Part shown: positions 6,579 through 13,535 of the stretch, in pieces
Position numbering within the stretch: the stretch's first letter is position 1
How the letters are laid out: each line of letters opens with the position of its first letter
Origin: an uncultured Flavihumibacter sp.
GTDB lineage: Bacteria > Bacteroidota > Bacteroidia > Chitinophagales > Chitinophagaceae
Assembly (NCBI GenBank): GCA_946482545.1
Contig: CAMLRX010000120.1
Location: 1-15,168, forward strand
DNA: 15,168 nucleotides
Direction: 5' to 3'
Notes under the pieces: generated by a model
What the model was told of the DNA's origin: nothing
Database searches by the model: none
Seen by the model: the letters and a program-made list of their open reading frames with translations, nothing else
Program-made: the position numbers and the translations under genes

Positions 6579-8147
6579 ATGAAATATACACTCCTCCTAT
6601 CAGCAGCAGGATTGCTGACAATGAATGGTTTTGCCCAAACACCGGAAGATGTGCTCAGGTATTCCGGCACCAACCCCAAAGCCAGTGCGCGTATTATGGC
6701 GATCGGTGGTGCGATGGGTTCCCTGGGGGGCGATATCCACGCCACTTTCGTGAACCCGGCAGGACTTGGTCAGTATAAAACCAGCGAACTTGTATTGAGT
6801 CCGGGATTTCAGTTCCTCAGCAACAAAGGAAATTTCAGGGGCTCCGACCAATCGGCCAATAAAAACAATTTTAGTTTCGGTACCTCGGGTTTCGTTTTCG
6901 GATACGGAGACCGTTACAGCAAATGGACCAGCAAAGCCTTCTCTATCGCAGTAAACAGAACCGCAGATTTCAACAACAGGTTCAGTTACCGGGGCCAGAA
7001 CGATTTCAGTTCCTTCTCCGAACAATACGCGGAAGAATTCGCGAATTCCGGTCTGCCGATTGATGAAACCAACGACCGGCTCTCCCTGGGTACCAATCTC
7101 GCGCTTTACAATTACCTAATTGACACGGCCACCATCAATGGCAACCTCCAGGTGGTGGGCCTGCCCTGGCGCGACGCACTCATCAACAATACCGGCGTAC
7201 TGCTGAGTCAGCAAAAAGACGTCACCACCAAAGGTGGAGTTACGGAAATCGCCATCGGCTTCGCCGGGAACCGCAACGATAAGTTCATGATCGGGGGAAG
7301 CGTGGGTATTCCCATCATGAATTACAGCAGGACCACTTATTTCAGAGAAGCCGATGAAACGGGTAACACCAATAATAATTTCAACTACGCCAGCTATTAT
7401 GAAGAATATTCTTCCAAGGGCGTTGGGCTGAACGCTAAACTGGGCGTGATGTTCAAACCCGAAGAATACCTTCGCCTGGGCGCGGCCATCCATACTCCCA
7501 CCATTTACGGCATGGATGAAACCTTCTACGGTAAAATGGTACGGGACATCGAAAATTATCCTGATCAGATGAACATCAACGTACCTGGTCTCGATAGCGC
7601 AGACAGCAGGACCATCTACGGCAACAGTTCCCCCGAAATACAATATGATGTAACCACCCCCTGGAAGTTTATCGCCAGCGCTTCCTACGTGATCCGGGAA
7701 ACAGAAGATACCCGCAGGCAGAAAGGATTCATAACGGCAGACGTGGAATATGTTACGTATAATAGTTCACGTTTCAGAGACGGTTCTACCATCAATACCA
7801 ATAACGACCAGTTCTATACCGACCTGAACGATGTAGTGAAAGATTACTACAAAGGCGTTTTCAACTTCCGTTTGGGTGGCGAACTGAAGTTCCATACCAT
7901 CATGGCCCGTGCCGGGTTCGCTTACTATGGCAATCCTTACGAAGATGAAGCGCTGAAAAATAACCGCATGTTGCTGAGTGGAGGATTAGGCTACAGAGAC
8001 AATGGTATCTTCATCGACCTGACTTACGTACACAACGTTTCCAAAGATGTGAACTTCCCTTATCGCCTCGGAGATAAACCCAATACATTCGCCGACATTA
8101 AAGGAAATTATGGCAATGTTGCGCTGACCTTTGGTGTGAAACTTTAA
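6579..8147 (+). CDS. OmpP1/FadL/TodX-family outer membrane protein
   Basis: The product has 522 residues. A signal peptide (MKYTLLLSAAGLLTMNGFAQ) is followed by TPEDVLRYSGTNPKASARIM and then GGAMGSLGGDIHATFVNPAG. The last segment, with its NPAGLG motif, matches the N-terminal plug and first strand region of the Bacteroidota version of the OMPP1/FadL/TodX family. The rest has alternating aromatic and polar residues typical of beta-strands. The C-terminus (NVALTFGVKL) is shaped like a last barrel strand, though it ends in Leu and not Phe. Family members import hydrophobic molecules such as fatty acids; the substrate here cannot be told. The ATG at 6579 gives an intact signal peptide. A strong intrinsic terminator follows 19 bases after the stop. 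Confidence 0.88.
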   Translation: MKYTLLLSAAGLLTMNGFAQTPEDVLRYSGTNPKASARIMAIGGAMGSLGGDIHATFVNPAGLGQYKTSELVLSPGFQFLSNKGNFRGSDQSANKNNFSFGTSGFVFGYGDRYSKWTSKAFSIAVNRTADFNNRFSYRGQNDFSSFSEQYAEEFANSGLPIDETNDRLSLGTNLALYNYLIDTATINGNLQVVGLPWRDALINNTGVLLSQQKDVTTKGGVTEIAIGFAGNRNDKFMIGGSVGIPIMNYSRTTYFREADETGNTNNNFNYASYYEEYSSKGVGLNAKLGVMFKPEEYLRLGAAIHTPTIYGMDETFYGKMVRDIENYPDQMNINVPGLDSADSRTIYGNSSPEIQYDVTTPWKFIASASYVIRETEDTRRQKGFITADVEYVTYNSSRFRDGSTINTNNDQFYTDLNDVVKDYYKGVFNFRLGGELKFHTIMARAGFAYYGNPYEDEALKNNRMLLSGGLGYRDNGIFIDLTYVHNVSKDVNFPYRLGDKPNTFADIKGNYGNVALTFGVKL

Positions 8148-8166
8148 ACGATAAATTACCTTAAAG

Positions 8167-8198
8167 AAAAAGCAACCGTTTGGGCGGTTGCTTTTTTT
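8167..8198 (+). terminator. Intrinsic terminator of the outer membrane protein gene
   Basis: AAAAAGCAACCG (8167-8178) pairs with CGGTTGCTTTTT (8185-8196) around a 6-base loop, and the run of seven T ends at 8198. The A-run on the left side would let it work on the minus strand as well. Confidence 0.93.
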
Positions 8199-8202
8199 AT
8201 AC

Positions 8203-8237
8203 TTTCAAAAAATATCCCCGCTTACGAAAAACGGGGA
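8203..8237 (-). terminator. Intrinsic terminator for minus-strand transcripts
   Basis: Read on the minus strand, TCCCCG (8237-8232) pairs with CGGGGA (8220-8215) around an 11-base loop and is followed by TATTTTTTG. It is the first terminator-like structure seen downstream of the glucosidase gene, 224 bases after its stop. Confidence 0.7.
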
Positions 8238-8460
8238 CAAACCCTTTAGATGCTTAGATGCTCAGAGTACGGGTAATGATCTCTTCAACGGAATTGGATT
8301 TAAAAAAGTTTTTTACAGAAAATCAGACCTTTCGGCTTTTCTAAAGATTGTTGGATTTCTTACAGTGTAAATTTCGCCACAATGAATTGAAAGTAAAAGC
8401 TTTTGGCTTGTTTTTTCCACACAATAACTGTAATCATTACACCTTTTTAAGGGGTTACAC
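8238..8460. other. Convergent intergenic stretch without a supported gene
   Basis: Within the 313-base gap between the outer membrane protein and the glucosidase genes, these 223 bases lie between the minus-strand terminator and the glucosidase stop. They contain a tandem 8-base duplication TTAGATGC (8246-8253, 8254-8261) and the odd palindrome TGTAATCATTACA (8429-8441). A minus-strand frame reading KSNSVEEIITRTLSI ends in a stop within the duplication, but it has no start codon and a stop lies shortly upstream. It could be a 3' untranslated region, a gene remnant or a small RNA; nothing proves any of these. Confidence 0.5.
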
Positions 8461-9840
8461 TTATCCAGCTCCACCAAGGAACGTTCTGAACCAATAACCG
8501 GAGTTCTTGATAGTCCTGAGTTGTGTTTTAAAATCCACATGTACCAATCCAAAACGGGCCTGATAACCCTCCGCCCATTCGAAGTTGTCCATCAAACTCC
8601 ACGCAAGGTATCCCTTCACGTTTACGCCTTCCTTCTTTGCGCGCAGCATGGCCTGAATGTATTGCTGAAAATAACTGATCCTTTCCACGTCGTTCACCGC
8701 GCCATCTTTCAGTTGATCGTGGTAGGCAGCGCCATTCTCGGTAACAATGATCTCTTTTACCGCACCATATTTCCAGAACTTTTTCAGGATATGGTAAAAC
8801 GCGTTCGGGTTTACTTCCCATTTCATCGCGGTATGCGGCACTTTCCTCGTAACTGGTTTCACCTCCGATGCCTGAATGATGGGGATAAAGGAATTGTGGC
8901 GGATTACCACCGGGAAATAATGTTGAAGACCGATAAAGTCGAAATCAAAGGCGTAACGGTTGGTATACTTCCAGGTAGTATTGTGCAGGCGGAGTTTTTC
9001 GAGCAGTTGCATTCCCTCATCCGGGAAACCTTTACCCAGTGCGGGCTCTATGAATAACCTGTTGAGGAGAATATCCATCCGGTTGGCGGCCTGCAGGTCC
9101 AAAGCGGAGTCGGTGTAAGGCAGCACTTCGGAGCAGGAAAAACTCGTACCAATATGCGCTTTTTTAACAGTGTCGCGCAGTATTCTTCCACCATCGGCCT
9201 GTGCCAGAGCCGCATGGTGCACGGCGGGTAGGAAATTGGACAAACCTGTTTTACCCGGCGCGTGTTTGCCCAGCATATAACCAAGCGATGTAAAGCCCAT
9301 CGGTTCGTTGAGTACAATCCAATGTTTTACCCTGTCGCCGAATTCCTCCGCGCAAAGCGTGGCGAACCTGTTGAACCAGCGGTTGATGAGGTGGCTCGTC
9401 CAGCCCCCCTGTTTTTCCAATGCCTGCGGTAAATCCCAATGATACAGGGTGATCCAGGGTTCTATGCCCAATGCCAGGCACTCATCAATCAGGTTATGGT
9501 AAAACTGCAATCCTTCTTTATTAACCTTCCCGGTCCCTTCCGGCAGTATGCGCGACCAGGATATGGAGAAACGGAACACTTTAAACCCCAGGGCTTTCAC
9601 CAGCATCAGATCGTCTTTATAACGGTGGTAAAAATCGCAGGCGATGGTAGGCTTGTGTCCGTTTTTTATCTTGCCCTGTCTCCGTGAAAAAACATCCCAG
9701 ATAGAGGGTCCTCTCCCATCCTGGTTCCAGGCGCCTTCGTTTTGTGCGGCGGCCACGGCTACGCCCCATTTGAAATCAGGGCCAAAATCGCGGACTTTCA
9801 GTGAAAATGATGTTGTATCCAACAATAAAATTTTCAGCAA
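8461..9840 (-). CDS. Beta-glucosidase, glycoside hydrolase family 1
   Basis: This is a retaining beta-glycosidase of up to 459 residues, the usual length. The (beta/alpha)8-barrel family signatures are in place: FGPDFKWGVAVAAAQNEG with Q33, YHWDLP with H134, the acid/base catalyst in LNEP (N178, E179), the nucleophile in VTENG (E368), and the sugar-binding AWSLMDNFEWAEGY with E421 and W422. No signal peptide is evident, so it probably acts in the cytoplasm on imported beta-linked disaccharides or glycosides. The frame has no ATG between the miaA stop and the conserved domain. TTG at 9840 gives the longest product, and TTG at 9822 would give a more typical N-terminal length. The start is therefore uncertain. 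It lies 27 bases after miaA (counted to 9840) and is probably co-transcribed, although its function is unrelated to tRNA. Confidence 0.95.
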   Translation of the reverse strand: MLKILLLDTTSFSLKVRDFGPDFKWGVAVAAAQNEGAWNQDGRGPSIWDVFSRRQGKIKNGHKPTIACDFYHRYKDDLMLVKALGFKVFRFSISWSRILPEGTGKVNKEGLQFYHNLIDECLALGIEPWITLYHWDLPQALEKQGGWTSHLINRWFNRFATLCAEEFGDRVKHWIVLNEPMGFTSLGYMLGKHAPGKTGLSNFLPAVHHAALAQADGGRILRDTVKKAHIGTSFSCSEVLPYTDSALDLQAANRMDILLNRLFIEPALGKGFPDEGMQLLEKLRLHNTTWKYTNRYAFDFDFIGLQHYFPVVIRHNSFIPIIQASEVKPVTRKVPHTAMKWEVNPNAFYHILKKFWKYGAVKEIIVTENGAAYHDQLKDGAVNDVERISYFQQYIQAMLRAKKEGVNVKGYLAWSLMDNFEWAEGYQARFGLVHVDFKTQLRTIKNSGYWFRTFLGGAG

Positions 9841-9867
9841 GTTGCGAAGCCCGGCGTTAAGGGAATA

Positions 9868-10761
9868 TTATCCTTTCATTAATTCTGGCAAGGCAGCAAA
9901 TTGAGCGGGGTCGAGCCATTGAATGGACGGGTCGCGACGGAACCATGTCAGTTGCCGTTTCGCATAGTGGCGGGTGTTTTGTTTGATCATTTCCACAGCC
10001 TTTACAAGTGTACACTGACAATCGAAAAACTCGAACAGCTCCCGATAACCTACTGTTTGCAATGCGTTGAGGTGTTTAAAAGGGATCAGTTGCCTCACTT
10101 CTGCTTCCAACCCTGCTTCCATCATGGCATCCACGCGGTTGTTGATGCGGTCGTACAGTATTTCCCTCGGGAGATCGATCGCGAATTTCCGGATGGAGAA
10201 AGGACGTTCGCGCGGTTGGGAACGCTGAAAAGAACGGATGGACCTGCCCGTGGCACGTACTACTTCCAGCGCGCGCATTACACGGTGCGGGTTCTGGATT
10301 TCTCCGGAAGCGAAATAATCCGGATCTTCTTCCCGGAGCTTTTCTGTTAAAACGGAAAGCCCTTCTTCCGTAAAAAGACTGCGCACTTCGCGCTGTACCT
10401 GTTCAGGGATAGGAGGAATATCATCCAGTCCGTCGGTAAACGCTTTGAGGTACAAACCGGTACCCCCGGTTACCACAAGATAATCGGACTTTGAAAAAAC
10501 CTTTTCTGCCGTATCAAGGGCTATACGTTCATAAGCGGCTGCATTCAGTTCATCTGCTATACTGTGAGAAGCGATGAAGTGATGGGGAACAGCAGCAAGT
10601 TCATCCGATAAAGGCCGCGCCACGCCGATGTTCATTTCCCTGTAACATTGCCTGGAGTCGGCCGATAGGATTTCTGTTCCCAGCGCCCTGGCCACAGCAA
10701 TGGCCAGCGCAGTTTTACCCGATGCGGTGGGGCCGGCAATTATGATGGCGGTTTTAGACAA
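9868..10761 (-). CDS. miaA: tRNA dimethylallyltransferase
   Basis: The enzyme transfers a dimethylallyl group to N6 of A37 in tRNAs reading UNN codons, forming i6A. The product has 297 residues. The P-loop GPTASGKT is at 10-17, the DSRQ motif (D35-Q38) follows, and TGGTGLYLKAF lies near 97-107. The insertion domain carries NPHRVMRALEV, and the C-terminal part has the ALQTVGYRE and TRHYAKRQLTWFRRD motifs typical of MiaA. The only plausible start in front of the P-loop is TTG at 10761-10759; the first in-frame ATG, at residue 43, would remove the P-loop. The TTG directly touches an AT-rich intergenic repeat. Neighbours tsaC and cca also mature tRNA, so the run forms a tRNA-processing group. Confidence 0.96.
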   Translation of the reverse strand: MSKTAIIIAGPTASGKTALAIAVARALGTEILSADSRQCYREMNIGVARPLSDELAAVPHHFIASHSIADELNAAAYERIALDTAEKVFSKSDYLVVTGGTGLYLKAFTDGLDDIPPIPEQVQREVRSLFTEEGLSVLTEKLREEDPDYFASGEIQNPHRVMRALEVVRATGRSIRSFQRSQPRERPFSIRKFAIDLPREILYDRINNRVDAMMEAGLEAEVRQLIPFKHLNALQTVGYRELFEFFDCQCTLVKAVEMIKQNTRHYAKRQLTWFRRDPSIQWLDPAQFAALPELMKG

Positions 10762-10880
10762 TTTTGAATGTTGAATACTAAATTTTGAATTGGGGTGAAA
10801 GAAGTATCCTGAAATCTATTGAAGATGAATCCCAGGAAAACGAAGCTGAACATCCACCATCAAAATTCAATATTCAAAAA
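10762..10880. repeat. AT-rich inverted repeat, copy B of a dispersed intergenic repeat
   Basis: TTTTGAATGTTGAA (10762-10775) and TTCAATATTCAAAA (10866-10879) are inverted with 13 of 14 matches, about 90 bases apart. Inside is ATTTTGAATTGGGG (10782-10795), identical to 14 bases of copy A at 4018-4031. Over about 35 bases the right halves of the two copies agree at about 29 positions. Copy B carries about 65 extra bases between its arms. It fills the gap between the pRiA4b-like gene and miaA. Confidence 0.65.
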
Positions 10881-10887
10881 TAAAGCA

Positions 10888-11463
10888 TTAAAAATCAGAC
10901 TCATTCTCTTCTCCTTCACCATGACCTCCATCTTCATCATTGTCAGTATCACCATTATCTTCGCCTTCTTCGCCAAAACCATCTCTTTCTTTCCCGAGGT
11001 CATATTTCTCTTCCACATCCACGAATTTATCGCCAAGCAGACTCTTGGTGCCGTACTGGCTGGGGGGAATGCCTTCTGTACGGGTAATAGCAGGGTATTC
11101 GAGCCGGGGATTCTCTTCCTTCGACACATTGATCAGTTCCACAAGGAAAGTCCAGTTCTTCGCGAAATCATATACATAAATGAATTTCTGGTTGGGGTCA
11201 CGGATCTCAGAGCCAATGGTTGTTTCGTCCATCAGCAGCGGATCGGCCTTGTATTCCTTATCATATTTTTCCAGCGATATTTCGCGGCCACGTTGCCAGT
11301 TGTCGTTGCTCCTGTAAAATGTGGCGGCATGTTTTGAGTCGAACTCGTAAGACTTGAGGATCATCTGGTGCAATTCCCGGAACGACTGTGTATGTTTGAT
11401 CACGATATCCCGGTAAATACTATCATCTTCTTCGAAATATGCCCTGAATTTAAGTACAGCCAT
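10888..11463 (-). CDS. pRiA4b ORF-3-like / IS1096 passenger TnpR-like protein with an acidic tail
   Basis: The product has 191 residues and starts at an ATG at 11463. The N-terminal half matches the layout of the plasmid pRiA4b ORF-3-like family: a strand with LKFRAYFEEDDSIYRDI, a helix FRELHQMILKSYEF, and the YVYDFAKNWTF motif at 96-106, like the family's Y-x-YDFG-x-x-W. The name comes from plasmids and from IS1096, but chromosomal copies in Bacteroidota are common and no transposase is near. Residues 161-191 form a tail in which 15 of 31 are Asp or Glu, mixed with Gly and Asn; it is probably disordered and may bind a basic partner. The molecular function is unknown. An exact TAnnTTTG element lies 17 bases before the start, so it may have its own promoter besides read-through from cca. 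Confidence 0.82.
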   Translation of the reverse strand: MAVLKFRAYFEEDDSIYRDIVIKHTQSFRELHQMILKSYEFDSKHAATFYRSNDNWQRGREISLEKYDKEYKADPLLMDETTIGSEIRDPNQKFIYVYDFAKNWTFLVELINVSKEENPRLEYPAITRTEGIPPSQYGTKSLLGDKFVDVEEKYDLGKERDGFGEEGEDNGDTDNDEDGGHGEGEENESDF

Positions 11464-11479
11464 GAGTGTTATTATGGGT

Positions 11480-11487
11480 CAAATATA
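11480..11487 (-). promoter_or_regulatory. Candidate -7 element for the pRiA4b-like gene
   Basis: On the minus strand TATATTTG matches TAnnTTTG exactly, in the 48-base gap after cca. Upstream, TTTTC near 11509-11505 is only a partial -33 match. A start about 7 bases downstream would give a leader of about 10 bases. Confidence 0.45.
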
Positions 11488-11511
11488 GAAAAAACGTGCC
11501 AGTTGAAAACG

Positions 11512-12936
11512 TCACGGGTTATTGACAGGATGAAGGCCCATTTCCGCTGCTTTTTCAAACATAAAGCGTTGCGCGGCGGCCAGGTTGTTCTCGATTTCTC
11601 CATCCAGGATGGCTTCCCGGATCAGGTTTTTCAGATCGCCCACCTGCCTGCATGGCGACAATCCGAAGGTTTGCATAATGATCTCACCCGTAATGGGTGG
11701 TTGCCAGTTCCTGATTTTATCGCTTTCCTCCACTTCTTTAAGGCGGGCGCGGACCATTTCAAAATTCTCAAGGTAACGACGTACTTTCTGCCGGTTCTTG
11801 GAAGTGATGTCCGCTTCACAAAGCATCATCAGCGCTTCGAGGTCGTCGCCGGCATCAAACAGCAGTCTGCGTATAGCCGAATCAGTGATGTTCTCTTTTG
11901 TAAGACTGATGGGCCGGAGATGGAGTTCCACCAACTTACGGACGAAACGCATGGCTTCGTGCTGCGGCAGCTTCAGTTTTGCGAAAATGCGCGGCACCAT
12001 TTTCCCACCTACCACTTCGTGGCCATGAAAGGTCCAGCCATGGCCCTCTTCAAACCTTTTGGTGGCGGGTTTCCCGATATCGTGCAACAAAGCGGCCCAA
12101 CGCAGCCAGAGGTTCTTCGTGTTTTGTGAAATATTATCGATCACCTGCAGGGTATGGTAGAAATTATCTTTATGTCCTTTGCCATCTATAAATTCCGCGC
12201 CGGCGAGGTCCACCATCTGAGGAAAAATAAGTTTCAGCAGTCCGCTTCTGTAAAGCAGATCGAAGCCGATGGATGGTTTCGTGCTCAGTAATATCTTGTT
12301 CAGCTCATCGGTTATACGTTCCTGGGAGATGATGGCGATTCTCTCCGCGTTGAGACGAATGGCCTCGAAAGTACCCGGATCAATCTCGAACTGCAGTTGA
12401 GAAGCGAAGCGGATGGCCCGCATCATCCGAAGTGGATCATCGCTGAAGGTGCGGGATGGCTCCAATGGCGTTTGGATCAGTTTTTTCCCGAGATCGGCCA
12501 TACCATTGAAAGGATCGATCAGTTTACCGTAATCAGTTGCGTTCAGGCTGATCGCCAAGGCGTTGATGGTGAAATCCCGGCGCAACTGGTCGTCTTCCAG
12601 TGAACCTGGTTCCACTTCGGGATTGCGGGAATCGGCGCTGTAACTTTCCCTTCTGGCGCCCACGAATTCCACTTCAAAATCATCCAGTTTAATTTGCGCG
12701 GTACCGAAAGTTTTAAAGAAGGCCACCTGCGGTGAGGGGCTGAAACGCGCGGCCACATTGTGGGCCAGGGCGATGCCGTCACCCACGCAAACGATATCCG
12801 CGTCTTTCGTGGGGCGCCCCAATAGCTTATCGCGGACGAAGCCCCCGATCAGGTAGCAGGGCACACCCATTTCCGCAGCGGCATGGGCAATCTTTTTAAA
12901 CACGAACAACTCCTTATCTGAACAACGGATATCCAT
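11512..12936 (-). CDS. cca: CCA-adding tRNA nucleotidyltransferase with HD domain
   Basis: The protein belongs to the class II nucleotidyltransferase family of CCA-adding enzymes and poly(A) polymerases; I favour CCA addition or repair of tRNA 3' ends. The product has 474 residues. The nucleotidyltransferase head shows GGFVRD at 31-36, the metal-binding DAD pair (D45, D47), RRDFTINAL at 119-127 and [13 protein letters not shown] at 166-178. A C-terminal HD domain has LLHDIGK with H285 and D286, as in bifunctional CCA enzymes with phosphohydrolase activity. A split A- or CC-adding enzyme or a poly(A) polymerase cannot be excluded from sequence alone. The ATG at 12936 lies 23 bases after the tsaC stop. 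A TAnnTTTG element ends 7 bases before it, which may give a nearly leaderless internal transcript. Confidence 0.93.
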   Translation of the reverse strand: MDIRCSDKELFVFKKIAHAAAEMGVPCYLIGGFVRDKLLGRPTKDADIVCVGDGIALAHNVAARFSPSPQVAFFKTFGTAQIKLDDFEVEFVGARRESYSADSRNPEVEPGSLEDDQLRRDFTINALAISLNATDYGKLIDPFNGMADLGKKLIQTPLEPSRTFSDDPLRMMRAIRFASQLQFEIDPGTFEAIRLNAERIAIISQERITDELNKILLSTKPSIGFDLLYRSGLLKLIFPQMVDLAGAEFIDGKGHKDNFYHTLQVIDNISQNTKNLWLRWAALLHDIGKPATKRFEEGHGWTFHGHEVVGGKMVPRIFAKLKLPQHEAMRFVRKLVELHLRPISLTKENITDSAIRRLLFDAGDDLEALMMLCEADITSKNRQKVRRYLENFEMVRARLKEVEESDKIRNWQPPITGEIIMQTFGLSPCRQVGDLKNLIREAILDGEIENNLAAAQRFMFEKAAEMGLHPVNNP

Positions 12937-12943
12937 AGCCCCG

Positions 12944-12951
12944 CAAAAGTA
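12944..12951 (-). promoter_or_regulatory. Candidate -7 element directly before cca
   Basis: On the minus strand TACTTTTG matches TAnnTTTG and is identical to the -7 element proposed for proS, including the following GC. It lies in the 23-base gap after tsaC, with 7 bases left before the cca ATG. No TTTG was found about 19-21 bases upstream, so it is a half match. Confidence 0.4.
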
Positions 12952-12959
12952 AGGATGTT

Positions 12960-13535
12960 TCAGGAACGGATTACTTCGTGGTTCCCGTTGGCGAACCAGC
13001 GCACGATGGCGGAAGGCGCTTTCGGTGTGTTGTCGGCCTGTCTGTACTGCACCACATAATCCGCACCGGTGATAATACGGGGGTCAATTTCAGTGAAAAA
13101 ACGGGGTGTTGGCGCCCCTGAAATGTTCGCTGAAGTAGATACGATAGGCTTTCTGAACCGCTTGATCAGGTGCCTGCAAAAATCTTCCTTTACCACCCGG
13201 ATGGCCGCGGAACCATCTTCAGCCATGGCGTTGGGGGCAATCCCCACCACATTATCATACACCACGGTAGTAGGTCTCTGCACCTGGTCGAGGAAGTTGA
13301 ACACTTCAAGATCGAGGGCCGTAACATATTGTAACAGATCACGTTCATCGGCCAGCAGCAGGATACAGCTCTTTTCGGCCGGACGCTGCTTCAGTTTAAA
13401 GATCGCATCCACGGCGGCTTCATTGGTGGCATCACAGCCCAATCCCCAGACCGTATCGGTCGGGTACAGGATCACCCCTCCTTTCCGGAGGGTTTCCAGC
13501 GCCAATTCAATATCTTCTGAAAAATCGTTTGTCAT
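12960..13535 (-). CDS. tsaC: L-threonylcarbamoyladenylate synthase (Sua5/YciO/YrdC family)
   Basis: The enzyme makes threonylcarbamoyl-AMP from threonine, bicarbonate and ATP, the first step of t6A37 formation in ANN-decoding tRNAs. The product has 191 residues, the short single-domain form without the extra Sua5 C-terminal domain. YrdC-fold motifs are [13 protein letters not shown] at 24-36, the K-x-R region (KLKQRP, K49 and R51), AAIRVV near 110-115 and STSANISG at 133-140. The C-terminal PSAIVRW resembles the strand that closes the ligand site. The start ATG overlaps the preceding glycosyltransferase stop as ATGA, implying coupled translation. Being next to cca and near miaA supports a tRNA role over the paralogue YciO, whose function is less clear. 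Confidence 0.93.
   Translation of the reverse strand: MTNDFSEDIELALETLRKGGVILYPTDTVWGLGCDATNEAAVDAIFKLKQRPAEKSCILLLADERDLLQYVTALDLEVFNFLDQVQRPTTVVYDNVVGIAPNAMAEDGSAAIRVVKEDFCRHLIKRFRKPIVSTSANISGAPTPRFFTEIDPRIITGADYVVQYRQADNTPKAPSAIVRWFANGNHEVIRS

Noticed and set aside
7116..7643. Minus-strand open frame of 175 codons inside the outer membrane protein gene
   Set aside because: It is fully antisense to a gene with signal peptide and family motifs, and shows no motif or context of its own.
8188..8370. Plus-strand open frame of 60 codons in the convergent gap
   Set aside because: It starts inside a strong terminator hairpin and spans a second hairpin; no motif or ribosome-binding context supports it.
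9841..9863. GC-rich stretch before the glucosidase start as a second copy of the glycosyltransferase palindrome
   Set aside because: It shares only short words such as GAAGCC and does not form the same nested hairpin.
10819..11337. Plus-strand open frame of 172 codons with a hydrophobic, Ile/Phe-rich N-terminal part
   Set aside because: The hydrophobic part is the antisense reading of the acidic GAA/GAT-rich tail of the pRiA4b-like gene, which gives Phe/Ser/Ile codons.
10888..11463. IS1096-like mobile element
   Set aside because: The family name refers to a passenger gene of IS1096, but there is no transposase, terminal inverted repeat or target duplication around this copy.
11368..12129. 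Plus-strand open frame of 253 codons over the cca and pRiA4b-like genes
   Set aside because: It crosses two real minus-strand genes and the gap between them and has no recognisable domain.
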